Shown piece by piece: positions 7,730 to 16,124 of a stretch of 64,000 nt of DNA. Source of the DNA: Butyrivibrio sp. (GTDB taxonomy: Bacteria > Bacillota > Clostridia > Lachnospirales > Lachnospiraceae); assembly GCA_017615275.1 (NCBI GenBank), contig JAGAAO010000071.1, positions 1 through 64,000 of the forward strand, given 5' to 3'. The translations under genes were made by a program, and so were the position numbers. The first letter of the stretch is position 1; each line of letters begins with the position of its first letter. The notes beneath the pieces are model-generated. The model saw nothing but the letters and a program-made list of their open reading frames with translations. It had not been told where the DNA came from and searched no databases.

Positions 7730-9004
7730 ATGACAAAGATCGATATTATATCAGGTTTTTTGGGTGCAGGTAAAACTACACTTATAAAGAAGCTTCTTAA
7801 AGAAGCATTAAACGGAACCAAGGTGGTTCTTATTGAGAATGAGTTCGGAGAGATTGGTATCGACGGCGGATTCCTGAAGGAGTCCGGAATTGAGATAACA
7901 GAAATGAATTCAGGATGTATCTGCTGTTCACTTGTAGGTGACTTTGAGACGTCACTTAAAGAGGTTATGGCTACATATGCACCTGAGAGAATTCTTATTG
8001 AGCCATCGGGAGTCGGCAAGCTTTCAGATGTAATGAGAGCAATACAGAATATCGCGGATGCCGATGATAATATGGAACTTAACAGTGCGGTTACTGTTGT
8101 TGATGTATCAAAGGCAAAAGTATATATAAAGAATTTCGGTGAGTTCTTTATCAATCAGATTGAGAATGCCGGAACAATCATTCTTTCAAGAACAGATAAA
8201 GCAGATCAGAAGAAGATAGAAGAGGCTGTTGCACTTATCCGCAGCCACAATGAGAAGGCAACGATCATAACAACACCTCTTGATCAGATAACAGGAAAAG
8301 AGATTCTTGATACTTTCGAAGGAAACAGTGATCTTGAAGCGGAGCTCTTAAAGCTTGTGATGGAAGAAGCACAGGAGCATCATCACCATCATCATCACGG
8401 AAGCCACAAAGAGGTCAACGAGGATGGAACTGTAGTATACAGATCACATCACCATGATGACGATGAAGATGAAGAAGAGCATGATCATTGCTGCCATCAC
8501 CACCATCACGATGATGAAGATGAAGAAGAGCACGAGCACTGCTGCCATCATCACCATCACGATGATGAAGATGAGGAAGAGCACGAGCACTGCTGCCATC
8601 ATCACCATCACGATGATGAAGATGAGGAAGAGCACGAGCACTGCTGCCATCATCATCACGATGACGACGATGAGGAAGAGCATGATCATTGCTGCTGTCA
8701 TCACCATGATCATGACCATGCGGCTCATGATGTATTCACAAGCTGGGGAATGGAAACTCCCGTTAAATATACAGCTGAAGAGATTACCGGTATGCTTGAG
8801 AAGCTCGATGAAGACTCAGATTATGGAATCGTTCTTCGCTCTAAGGGTGTTGTTCCCGCAACAGACGGCACATGGATCGAATTTGATTATGTACCCGGCG
8901 AAGCTGATGTAAGAACAGGCGCAGCCGATGTTACCGGCAAGATCTGTGTTATCGGATCTATGCTCAACGAAGACAAGCTTGAACAGCTTTTCCGCAAGAT
9001 TTGA
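7730..9004 (+). CDS. CobW/COG0523 family GTP-binding metal chaperone with Cys/His repeat linker
   Basis: A 424-residue P-loop GTPase of the CobW family, which loads or traffics metals such as zinc. Near the N-terminus are GFLGAGKTT (Walker A), ENEFG and the family metal site GCICC. IEPSG and SRTDK follow. Residues about 216-330 form a metal-binding linker: a His run, then five units near 17 residues of the form HHHHH-DDEDEEE-HEH-CC. The last 90 residues are the CobW C-terminal domain. The start at 7730 has GGAG 5 nt upstream; a GTG at 7712 is less likely. It is the first gene of an operon with a second CobW-like protein. The metal is not shown; zinc is the usual guess for such His-rich linkers. 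Confidence 0.9.
   Translation: MTKIDIISGFLGAGKTTLIKKLLKEALNGTKVVLIENEFGEIGIDGGFLKESGIEITEMNSGCICCSLVGDFETSLKEVMATYAPERILIEPSGVGKLSDVMRAIQNIADADDNMELNSAVTVVDVSKAKVYIKNFGEFFINQIENAGTIILSRTDKADQKKIEEAVALIRSHNEKATIITTPLDQITGKEILDTFEGNSDLEAELLKLVMEEAQEHHHHHHHGSHKEVNEDGTVVYRSHHHDDDEDEEEHDHCCHHHHHDDEDEEEHEHCCHHHHHDDEDEEEHEHCCHHHHHDDEDEEEHEHCCHHHHDDDDEEEHDHCCCHHHDHDHAAHDVFTSWGMETPVKYTAEEITGMLEKLDEDSDYGIVLRSKGVVPATDGTWIEFDYVPGEADVRTGAADVTGKICVIGSMLNEDKLEQLFRKI
8447..8722 (+). repeat. In-frame 51-bp tandem repeat encoding Cys-Cys/His/Asp-Glu modules
   Basis: Codon pairs TGC-TGC occur at 8489, 8540, 8591, 8642 and about 8690, that is 51, 51, 51 and 48 bp apart. The middle units are nearly identical in DNA, indicating recent duplication within the cobW-like gene. 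Confidence 0.9.
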
Positions 9005-9016
9005 AGGAGATAGAAA

Positions 9017-9958
9017 TTGAAACCGGTATATATTATCAATGGATTTCTTGATAGCGGAAAGACTGATTTCTTTCGCTATACAATAGCTCAGCCTTATTTC
9101 CAAACAAGAGGAAAGACACTTCTTCTTGTCTGTGAAGAGGGCGAGAATGATTATGAGGATAACCTTCTTCGCTCAACCAATACTGTTATTGAGAAGATAG
9201 AAGAAGAGGAGGAGTTGAATCCCGATAATCTCATTAAGCTTGATGCCAAGCACAATCCGGAGCGTATTCTTATTGAGTACAACGGAATGTGGAATTTTAA
9301 AAACCTCAAGCTCCCTATGATGTGGAAACTTGAGCAGCAGATTACGGTCATCGATGCTTCTAATTTTGAGTTGTACTTTAACAACATGAAATCACTTCTT
9401 GCTGAACAGCTTCGCGGTTCCGACCTTATACTGTTCAACAGATGTGACGGAATAAAGGATCTTGCTACGTTTAAGAGAAACGTCAAGGCAATCAATCAGA
9501 AGGCAGACATCATCTTTGAAGATATGAACGGAGAAGTTGATGTTACTCTTGATGAGGATCTTCCTTTTGATCTTAATGCCGATCCTATAGAACTCAATAA
9601 TTACGGTTATGGCATGTTCTATCTTGATGCTCTTGAGCACGTTGACAGATACGAAGGCAAAAACGTGAAGTTTAAGGCAATGGTACTTATTCCGCCGGAA
9701 TTTCCCAAGAACAGATTTGTTCCGGGCAGAATGGCGATGACATGTTGTGCTGAGGATATGCAGTTCCTTGGATTTGCATGTGATTATGATAAGGTTGACA
9801 CACTTACAGAGAAGGAATGGGTTCTTGTAACAGCTAAGGTTACCAAGAAGTTTGTTCCCGAATATAACGGAGAGGGACCTGTTCTCGAGGCAATTTCGGT
9901 AGAGAAGACGGATCCTTGCGAATATCCTGTAATTGATTTCTCTAACCCTCAGCAATAA
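9017..9958 (+). CDS. Second CobW-like GTPase fused to a TIGR03943-like C-terminal domain
   Basis: A 313-residue protein starting at TTG (AAGGAGA 6 nt upstream), 12 bp after the first cobW gene. The N-terminal P-loop is degenerate-looking but present (GFLDSGKTDFF). IEYNG replaces the usual IEPSG, and there is no GCxCC metal motif, so this paralogue may not bind metal in the same way. The C-terminal third (about 205-300) contains GRMAMTCCAEDMQFLGF and EKEWVLVTAKV, resembling the soluble domain of TIGR03943/YcgQ-type proteins that partner with YcgR permeases. The tandem arrangement implies that the two act together in metal homeostasis. Domain fusion is inferred from motif resemblance. Confidence 0.75.
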   Translation: MKPVYIINGFLDSGKTDFFRYTIAQPYFQTRGKTLLLVCEEGENDYEDNLLRSTNTVIEKIEEEEELNPDNLIKLDAKHNPERILIEYNGMWNFKNLKLPMMWKLEQQITVIDASNFELYFNNMKSLLAEQLRGSDLILFNRCDGIKDLATFKRNVKAINQKADIIFEDMNGEVDVTLDEDLPFDLNADPIELNNYGYGMFYLDALEHVDRYEGKNVKFKAMVLIPPEFPKNRFVPGRMAMTCCAEDMQFLGFACDYDKVDTLTEKEWVLVTAKVTKKFVPEYNGEGPVLEAISVEKTDPCEYPVIDFSNPQQ

Positions 9959-9986
9959 GTTTTTTGACATAAACAGGAGATTATAA

Positions 9987-10901
9987 ATGTTCAACTATCT
10001 TCCGCTGCAATGGCTGTTTCTTTTCTATTTTTACAGCTTTTTCGGCTGGTGTTTTGAATCGACATATGTTTCTTTTTTGGAGAAAAAACCGGTGAACAGG
10101 GGCTTTATGAGAGGTCCCTTTTTACCGTTATACGGATGTGGCGGAGTCATGATGCTCGTGGTATCGAGGCCGTTTTTTCAAAATCTTATCCTCGTATATT
10201 TCGCGGGATGTTTTGGCGCTACGCTTCTTGAATATATCACTGGAGTTACCATGGAAGCGCTCTTTAAGGTAAGGTACTGGGATTACTCCGATAAGTTCCT
10301 TAATTTCAAGGGGCACATCTGCCTTGAATCCACGCTCTTTTGGGGAGTGCTGACAGTGCTGTTTACGCATTTTCTGCAGATTCCTATCGAGCATATGCTG
10401 CTGCTGATACCGTATCATGTTCTTTCTGTGGTGACGCTTGTGGTCACCTTCCTTATAGGCTGTGATTTCATGGTTGCATTTAAGACTGCTCTGGATCTTA
10501 GAGATGTTCTTATCTATATGGAAAAAGCCAAGGAAGAGATGCAGAAGATGCAAAAGAGACTCGATACGCTTATTACAAGTACGAGTGAGGGCGTTCGAGG
10601 CGGAATAGAGACGAGAGTGGATGCACTCAGTTCAACTCTTGAATCTTCATTCAGAAAGATTAAAGAGAAGATAAACGTAAATCCTTCGGGTTACGTCAAC
10701 GATGTTAAGGACGAGATAGGAGAGCTCTATGCCAAGTACCGCGTTCTTATGTCGAATCTTACCCCGAGACAGATCAAGGGCTTTTTTGCATGGTACAGGG
10801 AAAAGACTATTTTGGGAAACCCTACCATGGTATCTGAGAAGTTCAAGGTCAATCTTGAAGAAGTAAAAGAGAAAGTATCAAGCATCAGAAGAAAGAAATA
10901 A
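9987..10901 (+). CDS. CmpB-type putative ABC transporter permease-like membrane protein
   Basis: A 304-residue protein with about five membrane helices in the first 170 residues and a coiled-coil cytoplasmic tail. The N-terminal region carries the family landmarks FGWCFESTYVS, NRGFMRGPFLPLYG, LEYITGVTMEALF and WDYSDKFLNFKG, typical of the ABC_trans_CmpB family. No ATPase partner is nearby, so the transporter label is inherited from the family name. It follows the CobW pair by 28 bp with AGGAG 6 nt before the ATG and is probably the last gene of that operon, ending at the terminator at 10911. Confidence 0.85.
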   Translation: MFNYLPLQWLFLFYFYSFFGWCFESTYVSFLEKKPVNRGFMRGPFLPLYGCGGVMMLVVSRPFFQNLILVYFAGCFGATLLEYITGVTMEALFKVRYWDYSDKFLNFKGHICLESTLFWGVLTVLFTHFLQIPIEHMLLLIPYHVLSVVTLVVTFLIGCDFMVAFKTALDLRDVLIYMEKAKEEMQKMQKRLDTLITSTSEGVRGGIETRVDALSSTLESSFRKIKEKINVNPSGYVNDVKDEIGELYAKYRVLMSNLTPRQIKGFFAWYREKTILGNPTMVSEKFKVNLEEVKEKVSSIRRKK

Positions 10902-10910
10902 AGACAATAC

Positions 10911-10946
10911 CGCTTCGCGAGCTATGAATCCTCGCGGAGCGTTTTT
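10911..10946 (+). terminator. Intrinsic terminator of the CobW/CmpB operon
   Basis: An 11-bp stem with one G-U pair (10911-10921 with 10931-10941), 9-nt loop, then TTTTTT. A second 11-12 bp hairpin (10948-10973) follows directly. Confidence 0.85.
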
Positions 10947-10978
10947 TATTTGAGGTGGCGTGCCGCCTCAAATAAAAT

Positions 10979-11008
10979 AACCTCATGTCGGTGAGAAGAC
11001 ATGAGGTT
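10979..11008 (-). terminator. rpsT: Terminator of rpsT
   Basis: An 11-bp perfect stem (AACCTCATGTC with GACATGAGGTT), 8-nt loop, about 32 bp past the rpsT stop. On the - strand it runs into a T-rich tract, so it serves rpsT. Confidence 0.7.
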
Positions 11009-11039
11009 TATTATTTACATATAAATATAATAATTATTA

Positions 11040-11303
11040 TTAAGCCATTTTGTTAACAGCCTGAGCAAGACGTGAAACTTTTCTTGAAGCTGTATTCTTC
11101 TTGAATACTCCCTTTGATTCAGCCTTGTCAATAGCAGATGTAGCAGCAAGAAGAGCCTTAGCAGCCTCATCCTTATTACCTGCATCGATAGCAGTTCTAA
11201 CTTTCTTGATTTCAGTCTTAACAGCTGACTTGATCATCTGATTTCTTTCAGCCTTTTTCTTGTTGACCAAAACTCTCTTCTTGGCGGATTTGATATTTGC
11301 CAT
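11040..11303 (-). CDS. rpsT: 30S ribosomal protein S20
   Basis: An 87-residue basic helical protein beginning MANIKSAKKR, the standard length and start for S20, which binds 16S rRNA in the small subunit. The start is placed at 11303, where GGAGGTAATT precedes the ATG; an upstream ATG at 11336 would add a non-family leader. It has its own consensus promoter about 95 bp upstream and a terminator downstream, so it is a single-gene unit divergent from lepA. The rpsT/lepA neighbourhood is common in Firmicutes. Confidence 0.97.
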   Translation of the reverse strand: MANIKSAKKRVLVNKKKAERNQMIKSAVKTEIKKVRTAIDAGNKDEAAKALLAATSAIDKAESKGVFKKNTASRKVSRLAQAVNKMA

Positions 11304-11395
11304 AATTACCTCCGAAAAAATAATATGTTTTATCATACGTAAGTTCGTGTGCGCATTAAGCCGGACACGGACAGTTAATGCTACATACGGTAAAT

Positions 11396-11424
11396 ATATT
11401 AGATGAATTTCCAGAAACTGTCAA
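11396..11424 (-). promoter_or_regulatory. rpsT: Consensus sigma-A promoter for rpsT
   Basis: On the - strand: TTGACA (11424-11419), exactly 17 bp, TAATAT (11401-11396). It gives a leader of about 85 nt before the rpsT start, long enough for regulation by free S20, but no specific structure was assigned. Confidence 0.8.
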
Positions 11425-11495
11425 TAGATTTTTGGCTTTTATCATGGTATCATATGGTGATGTATGGAAATTAGATGATGAATAGAGGTAGTTTT

Positions 11496-13304
11496 GTGGA
11501 CCAGAGTAAAATAAGGAATTTTTGTATAGTTGCACATATCGATCACGGTAAATCAACTCTTGCAGACAGGATGATAGAGAAGACCGGTGTTCTTACCAGC
11601 AGAGAGATGCAGAATCAGGTTCTCGACAATATGGACATTGAGAGAGAAAGAGGAATTACCATAAAGTCGCAGGCTGTCAGAATGATCTATAAGGCTAAGG
11701 ACGGAGAGGAGTACACTTTCAATATGATAGATACTCCCGGCCATGTCGACTTTGGATACGAGGTTTCGCGTAGCCTTGCGGCGTGTGACGGAGCTATTCT
11801 TGTAGTAGACGCCACACAGGGTGTTGAGGCACAAACTCTCGCAAATGTGTATATGGCACTTGATCATGATCTCGATGTTTTTCCGGTCATCAATAAGATA
11901 GACCTCCCCAGCGCACAGCCGCAGGAAGTCAAGGATGAGATAGAGGATGTTATAGGCATAGAAGCTCAGGACGCACCTCTTATTTCCGCGAAGAACGGAA
12001 TAGGAATAGAGGATGTTCTTGAGGCGGTTGTCAATAAGATACCCGCTCCCACGGGAGATGCAGACAAACCTCTCACAGCTCTGATATTTGACAGCATCTA
12101 TGATTCTTACAGAGGAGTTATTGTATTTGTAAGAGTAAGAGACGGTGTTCTTAAAAAGGGTATGAAAGTACGCTTTATGGCTACAGGTGCAGAATCTGAA
12201 GTCGTTGAAGTCGGATATTTCGGACCAGGAAGGTTTATTCCAAATGATGAACTTACAGCGGGCGATGTTGGATATTTCACAGCGTCTATTAAGAATATTC
12301 AGGACACAAGAGTCGGCGATACAGTAACTGATTCTACAAAACCTTGCGCAGAGGCACTTCCCGGATACAAGAAGGTTATGCCTATGGTTTACTGCGGACT
12401 TTACCCCGCAGATTCAGCGCACTACTCAGACCTAAGAGACGCTCTTGAAAAATTGCAGCTTAATGATGCCTCTCTTTTCTATGAACCTGAGACATCACAG
12501 GCTCTTGGATTTGGATTCAGAGCGGGCTTCCTGGGACTTCTTCATCTTGAAGTAATTCAGGAGAGACTTGAGAGAGAGTATGACCTTAACCTTGTAACAA
12601 CAGCTCCCGGCGTTGTATATAAGGTACACAAGAATGACGGAACAGTCTTTGATCTTACCAATCCTTCCAACCTTCCCGATCCCACAGAGATCGAGTACAT
12701 GGAAGAGCCTATGGTAAACGGCGAGATCATGGTTACTACCGATTATGTCGGTGCTATCATGCAGCTTTGCCAGGAGAGAAGAGGTAAATACATAAGTACC
12801 GATTATATCGAGCAGACAAGAGCCATACTTAAGTATGAGCTTCCTCTTAATGAGATAATTTATGATTTCTTCGATGCACTTAAGTCAAGGTCCAGAGGTT
12901 ATGCTTCATTTGACTATGAACTTAAAGGCTATGAGAAGTCAGATCTTGTTAAGCTTGATATTCTTATCAACAGAGAAGAGGTCGACGCTCTTTCATTTAT
13001 CGTACACAAGGACGGTGCATATGAGCGCGGTCGCAAGATGTGCGAGAAGCTCAAGGAAGAGATCCCGAGGCACCTTTTCGAAGTGCCGATTCAGGCAGCT
13101 GTTGGAGGCAAGATAATTGCCAGGGAAACGGTTAAAGCTTACAGAAAAGACGTCCTTGCCAAGTGCTACGGCGGTGATATCACCCGTAAGAAGAAACTTC
13201 TTGAGAAGCAAAAAGAGGGTAAAAAGAAAATGCGCCAGATTGGTAACGTTGAAGTTCCGCAGGCAGCATTCCTCAGCGTACTTAAACTCGACAGCACAGA
13301 CTGA
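11496..13304 (+). CDS. lepA: Elongation factor 4 (LepA), ribosome back-translocating GTPase
   Basis: A translation GTPase of 602 residues if started at GTG 11496, matching the usual family length and the typical N-terminus [20 protein letters not shown]. The ribosome site AGAGGT lies 6 nt before this GTG; an ATG at 11475 upstream has no good site. G1 is [10 protein letters not shown]3 DTPGHVDF and G4 NKIDLP. The C-terminal domain is complete, with a Lys-rich tail. It acts on stalled ribosomes at the membrane or cytosol. hemW starts 12 bp after its stop, an arrangement frequently seen in bacteria. Confidence 0.97.
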   Translation: MDQSKIRNFCIVAHIDHGKSTLADRMIEKTGVLTSREMQNQVLDNMDIERERGITIKSQAVRMIYKAKDGEEYTFNMIDTPGHVDFGYEVSRSLAACDGAILVVDATQGVEAQTLANVYMALDHDLDVFPVINKIDLPSAQPQEVKDEIEDVIGIEAQDAPLISAKNGIGIEDVLEAVVNKIPAPTGDADKPLTALIFDSIYDSYRGVIVFVRVRDGVLKKGMKVRFMATGAESEVVEVGYFGPGRFIPNDELTAGDVGYFTASIKNIQDTRVGDTVTDSTKPCAEALPGYKKVMPMVYCGLYPADSAHYSDLRDALEKLQLNDASLFYEPETSQALGFGFRAGFLGLLHLEVIQERLEREYDLNLVTTAPGVVYKVHKNDGTVFDLTNPSNLPDPTEIEYMEEPMVNGEIMVTTDYVGAIMQLCQERRGKYISTDYIEQTRAILKYELPLNEIIYDFFDALKSRSRGYASFDYELKGYEKSDLVKLDILINREEVDALSFIVHKDGAYERGRKMCEKLKEEIPRHLFEVPIQAAVGGKIIARETVKAYRKDVLAKCYGGDITRKKKLLEKQKEGKKKMRQIGNVEVPQAAFLSVLKLDSTD

Positions 13305-13316
13305 TGAGGAAGTAGC

Positions 13317-14492
13317 ATGAATAAAGATTTATCTTTATACGTACATATACCTTTTTGTGTGAGAAAGTGTCTGTACTGTGACTTCTTGTCATTTAGTGCA
13401 AATGAGGAAGTTATGAAGGCATACTTTAAGGCACTTTCAAAGGAGCTTAAGGAAAGCGCAAAAGATTATAGTGACAGCATGGTAAAAACGGTGTTCTTCG
13501 GAGGAGGGACACCTTCTTTTCCAAATGCGAACTATATTTGCAGCATATTATCAGACATAAAAGATAACTACAACCTTGCCGCCGATGCGGAGATAAGTCT
13601 TGAATTAAATCCGGGAACGGCTTCTTTTGACAAGCTAAAAAAGTATAAAGAAGCAGGTTTTAACAGACTTAGCATAGGTGTGCAGTCTTTTGATGACGAT
13701 GAGCTTAAGAGAATCGGTAGGATACACGACTGTGCGACTGCACAAAGGACCTACGAAGATGCGAGAAAAGCAGGTTTTACCAATATAAACCTTGATGTTA
13801 TGAGCGCTCTTCCGGGGCAGAGTTTGGAGTCTTACTTAAATACTCTTAAGAAAGCAGTTTCACTTGATCCTGAGCATATATCGGCTTACAGCCTTATTGT
13901 GGAGGAGGGAACACCCTTTTTTGACATGGACCTTGATCTTCCCGGGGAAGAAGAGGATAGGGCTATGTACCACAAAACGGCTGAGAAGCTACAGGACTTT
14001 GGGTATCACAGGTATGAGATATCCAATTATGCCAAGGACGGATTTGAGTGTGAGCACAACAAAGTCTATTGGAAAAGAGGAAACTATCTGGGCGTTGGGC
14101 TCGGTGCAGCCTCTATGGTTGATGATGTAAGATGGACCAATACCGGAAAGATAGATGATTACATAGCTTATTTTTCTGGAGATAGTTCTTTTGCCGGAAT
14201 AAGAGAAAATGTTGAGAAGCTGACGCTTGAAGATAGAATGGAAGAGTTCATGTTTCTGGGGCTTCGCCTTATAACAGGTGTTGATCTTGCTGAATTTGAA
14301 GCTCTTTTTGGCAAAAAAATTGAAGATGTCTATGCTGAAGTTATCGGTAAGTATGTAGGAATGGGGCTCCTACGACGTTTTGTAGAAGAAAAAACATGCC
14401 GTGAACATCTTTGTCTTACGACGCAAGGACTGGATGTCAGCAATACTGTAATGGCAGATTTTATTATTCACATAGAAAATTCTATTGAATAA
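13317..14492 (+). CDS. hemW: Radical SAM heme chaperone HemW (coproporphyrinogen oxidase-like)
   Basis: A 391-residue radical SAM enzyme-like protein. C14-x3-C18-x2-C21 (CVRKCLYC) binds the 4Fe-4S cluster, and GGGTPS follows at about 62-67. The family carries the start YVHIPFC. HemN_C-like sequence occupies the C-terminal third. HemW proteins transfer heme rather than oxidise coproporphyrinogen; the lack of other heme genes here is consistent with that, but in an anaerobe its client is unclear. The start ATG is at 13317 with GAGGAAG upstream. It is translated from the lepA transcript. Confidence 0.93.
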   Translation: MNKDLSLYVHIPFCVRKCLYCDFLSFSANEEVMKAYFKALSKELKESAKDYSDSMVKTVFFGGGTPSFPNANYICSILSDIKDNYNLAADAEISLELNPGTASFDKLKKYKEAGFNRLSIGVQSFDDDELKRIGRIHDCATAQRTYEDARKAGFTNINLDVMSALPGQSLESYLNTLKKAVSLDPEHISAYSLIVEEGTPFFDMDLDLPGEEEDRAMYHKTAEKLQDFGYHRYEISNYAKDGFECEHNKVYWKRGNYLGVGLGAASMVDDVRWTNTGKIDDYIAYFSGDSSFAGIRENVEKLTLEDRMEEFMFLGLRLITGVDLAEFEALFGKKIEDVYAEVIGKYVGMGLLRRFVEEKTCREHLCLTTQGLDVSNTVMADFIIHIENSIE

Positions 14493-14585
14493 TAAAATCG
14501 CTTCGCAGGGATGCGCAGCTCGCGGAAGTGTATTTTATTGCTTCGCAATACCGCTCGCGCGCAAAAGAGTCGCAAGCGACTCTTT
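14490..14585 (+). repeat. Structured intergenic element containing CGCAGGGATGCG and a terminator-like palindrome
   Basis: After the hemW stop, AATAAAATCGCTTCGC pairs imperfectly with a segment ending TATTTTATT (14532-14540). Inside is TCGCAGGGATGCG (14503-14515), a short stem with a GGGA loop of GNRA type. At 14564-14585 AAAGAGTCGC meets its exact complement GCGACTCTTT. Both parts have counterparts at 60.57-60.66 kb. The stretch probably ends the lepA-hemW transcript. Confidence 0.6.
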
Positions 14586-14624
14586 AAAAATTATTAGTTA
14601 GTAATGTTATAAAAGGAGATTATT

Positions 14625-15365
14625 ATGAAAAGGAAAGAGTTAATTGCAGCTGTTCTTGTTGCTGCAATGTTAACGGGATGCGCATCGGGTGCATCAAATG
14701 AACCTGCAGGAAGCGAGAGCTCACAGGAGACAACGATTGAAACATCAGGTGAGGGCGCAGAGGAGTCTGTGGGCGAAGCATCGATTGAAGCTGATGAAGC
14801 TTCACAGGACGAATCGGTTGCTGAAGCGTCTGTAGAAGAGATAAAAGTAGAAAGACCGGAGAAAGCAAATTCTGAGTATCCATTTTTGTTCATTAACATA
14901 AATTGGGAGGCATCAAGTCATCCTTCTGTACAACAGCTTGGATTTACAGAGGGTGAATCCTCAAATGTAAGTAGCGTTTTAAGTTCAGGCAAAGGTGATA
15001 TGGTGCTTTATACAGATTGCAAGGGAGAAGAGGATTTCTCAAGAGTCAGTCTTATGTACTCGGATAATGGACTTACTTATGTTTCTTTGGATGATGACAA
15101 TGGAGCGGACAGACTTGATAGATACAAGGAACTTTTTGTAAATTATTACGGAGAACCTGATGTTAAGACTGATGATAATACTGCATTTATGTGGTATACA
15201 GACGAATGCATCGCAATGCTTGACGCTTTCCCGAATTTTGAGAATGATCCAAGGCTTGAAATTTCATATTTGCCGGCGGCAAAGGATGCATCTGATAAGG
15301 AAAAGGCTCAGATGATCTTTGATGCACAGCATGGAACGATCAAGATTGAGTTTACAACAGAGTAA
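14625..15365 (+). CDS. Lipoprotein of unknown function
   Basis: A 246-residue protein with a lipoprotein signal peptide: MKRKELIAAVLVAAMLTGC, with the lipobox LTGC placing the modified cysteine at about residue 19. A Ser/Glu/Ala-rich linker (about 22-80) precedes a globular domain (about 85-246) that I do not recognise. It is expected on the outer face of the membrane. AAGGAG lies 7 nt before the ATG. It is flanked by hairpins on both sides and is probably transcribed alone. Confidence 0.85.
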   Translation: MKRKELIAAVLVAAMLTGCASGASNEPAGSESSQETTIETSGEGAEESVGEASIEADEASQDESVAEASVEEIKVERPEKANSEYPFLFININWEASSHPSVQQLGFTEGESSNVSSVLSSGKGDMVLYTDCKGEEDFSRVSLMYSDNGLTYVSLDDDNGADRLDRYKELFVNYYGEPDVKTDDNTAFMWYTDECIAMLDAFPNFENDPRLEISYLPAAKDASDKEKAQMIFDAQHGTIKIEFTTE

Positions 15366-15375
15366 GATTATTATA

Positions 15376-15402
15376 GGGTGTCAAAAAGTGTTTTTGGCAC
15401 CC
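15376..15402 (+). terminator. Hairpin after the lipoprotein gene
   Basis: A 12-bp stem with one G-U pair (GGGTGTCAAAAA with TTTTTGGCACCC) and a 3-nt loop. A clear U tract is missing downstream, so it could act as a terminator or as an mRNA end-stabiliser. Confidence 0.5.
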
Positions 15403-15442
15403 AAATTATTATAAAAATATAGAAGTATTGGGGGAACGAACG

Positions 15443-16036
15443 ATGAATTACAATTTTTTTGCACTTATTTCCAGAATGAAGTACATCGACAGATGGGCAC
15501 TTATGAGAAATACCAGACAGGAGAATCTGTGTGAGCATTCCATGGAAGTAGCCATGATAGCTCATGCTCTCTGTGTTATAGGTAATGTCAGATACGGAAG
15601 GAATCTTGATGCGAACAAAGCCGCTCTTGTCGGGCTTTATCATGACGCATCCGAGATAATCACAGGCGATATGCCTACTCCCGTTAAATATTTCAATGCG
15701 GATCTGAAAACAGCATATAAGCAGGTGGAGGCAATTGCCGATGACAAGCTTCTTGAGAAGCTTCCCGATGACTTAAGACCTTCTTTTGAGCAGGTGTTTA
15801 AAGCGGATGACGATGAAAATGAGCGCTATATGAGGCGCCTTGTGAAAGCGGCTGATAAGCTTTCTGCGCTTATTAAATGTATGGCTGAGACCGGCGCCGG
15901 AAACAGCGAGTTCAGGACTGCAAAAGAGAGCACGGAGAAGGCTGTAAGGAGCCTGTACAAAGATCTTCCGGAAGTCCTTGATTTCGTAAATGAGTTTCTT
16001 TCTCCTTATGGCAATACCTTAGACGAGTTGACATAA
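15443..16036 (+). CDS. yfbR: YfbR-like 5'-deoxynucleotidase (HD domain)
   Basis: A 197-residue HD-domain phosphohydrolase matching the 5'-deoxynucleotidase family that removes phosphate from dNMPs. It begins NYNFFALISRMKYIDRWALM, close to the characteristic start of E. coli YfbR. The metal site is given by H of CEHSMEVA, the HD pair in GLYHDASEII and a downstream D in AADKLSAL. The start ATG 15443 follows GGGGGAACG; a TTG at 15428 overlaps that site. It probably tunes dNTP/dNMP pools in the cytoplasm. It seems to stand alone, with a predicted promoter for the next gene following its stop. Confidence 0.9.
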   Translation: MNYNFFALISRMKYIDRWALMRNTRQENLCEHSMEVAMIAHALCVIGNVRYGRNLDANKAALVGLYHDASEIITGDMPTPVKYFNADLKTAYKQVEAIADDKLLEKLPDDLRPSFEQVFKADDDENERYMRRLVKAADKLSALIKCMAETGAGNSEFRTAKESTEKAVRSLYKDLPEVLDFVNEFLSPYGNTLDELT

Positions 16037-16044
16037 GACTTTAC

Positions 16045-16073
16045 TTGATTTTTGTACATGATAGCGCGATAAT
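16045..16073 (+). promoter_or_regulatory. Sigma-A-like promoter upstream of the HD protein
   Basis: TTGATT (16045-16050), 17-bp spacer, GATAAT (16068-16073); 4/6 and 5/6 matches. It lies about 50 nt before the HD protein start at 16125. Confidence 0.5.
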
Positions 16074-16124
16074 TAGTGTATATAAGGGGAACTATGTCTT
16101 TTATTGCGGGAGGTTATTTGGTAC

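Noticed and set aside
8444-8728. Met/Val-rich - strand frame opposite the CobW linker
   Set aside because: Artefact of the repetitive His/Asp/Glu codons on the + strand.
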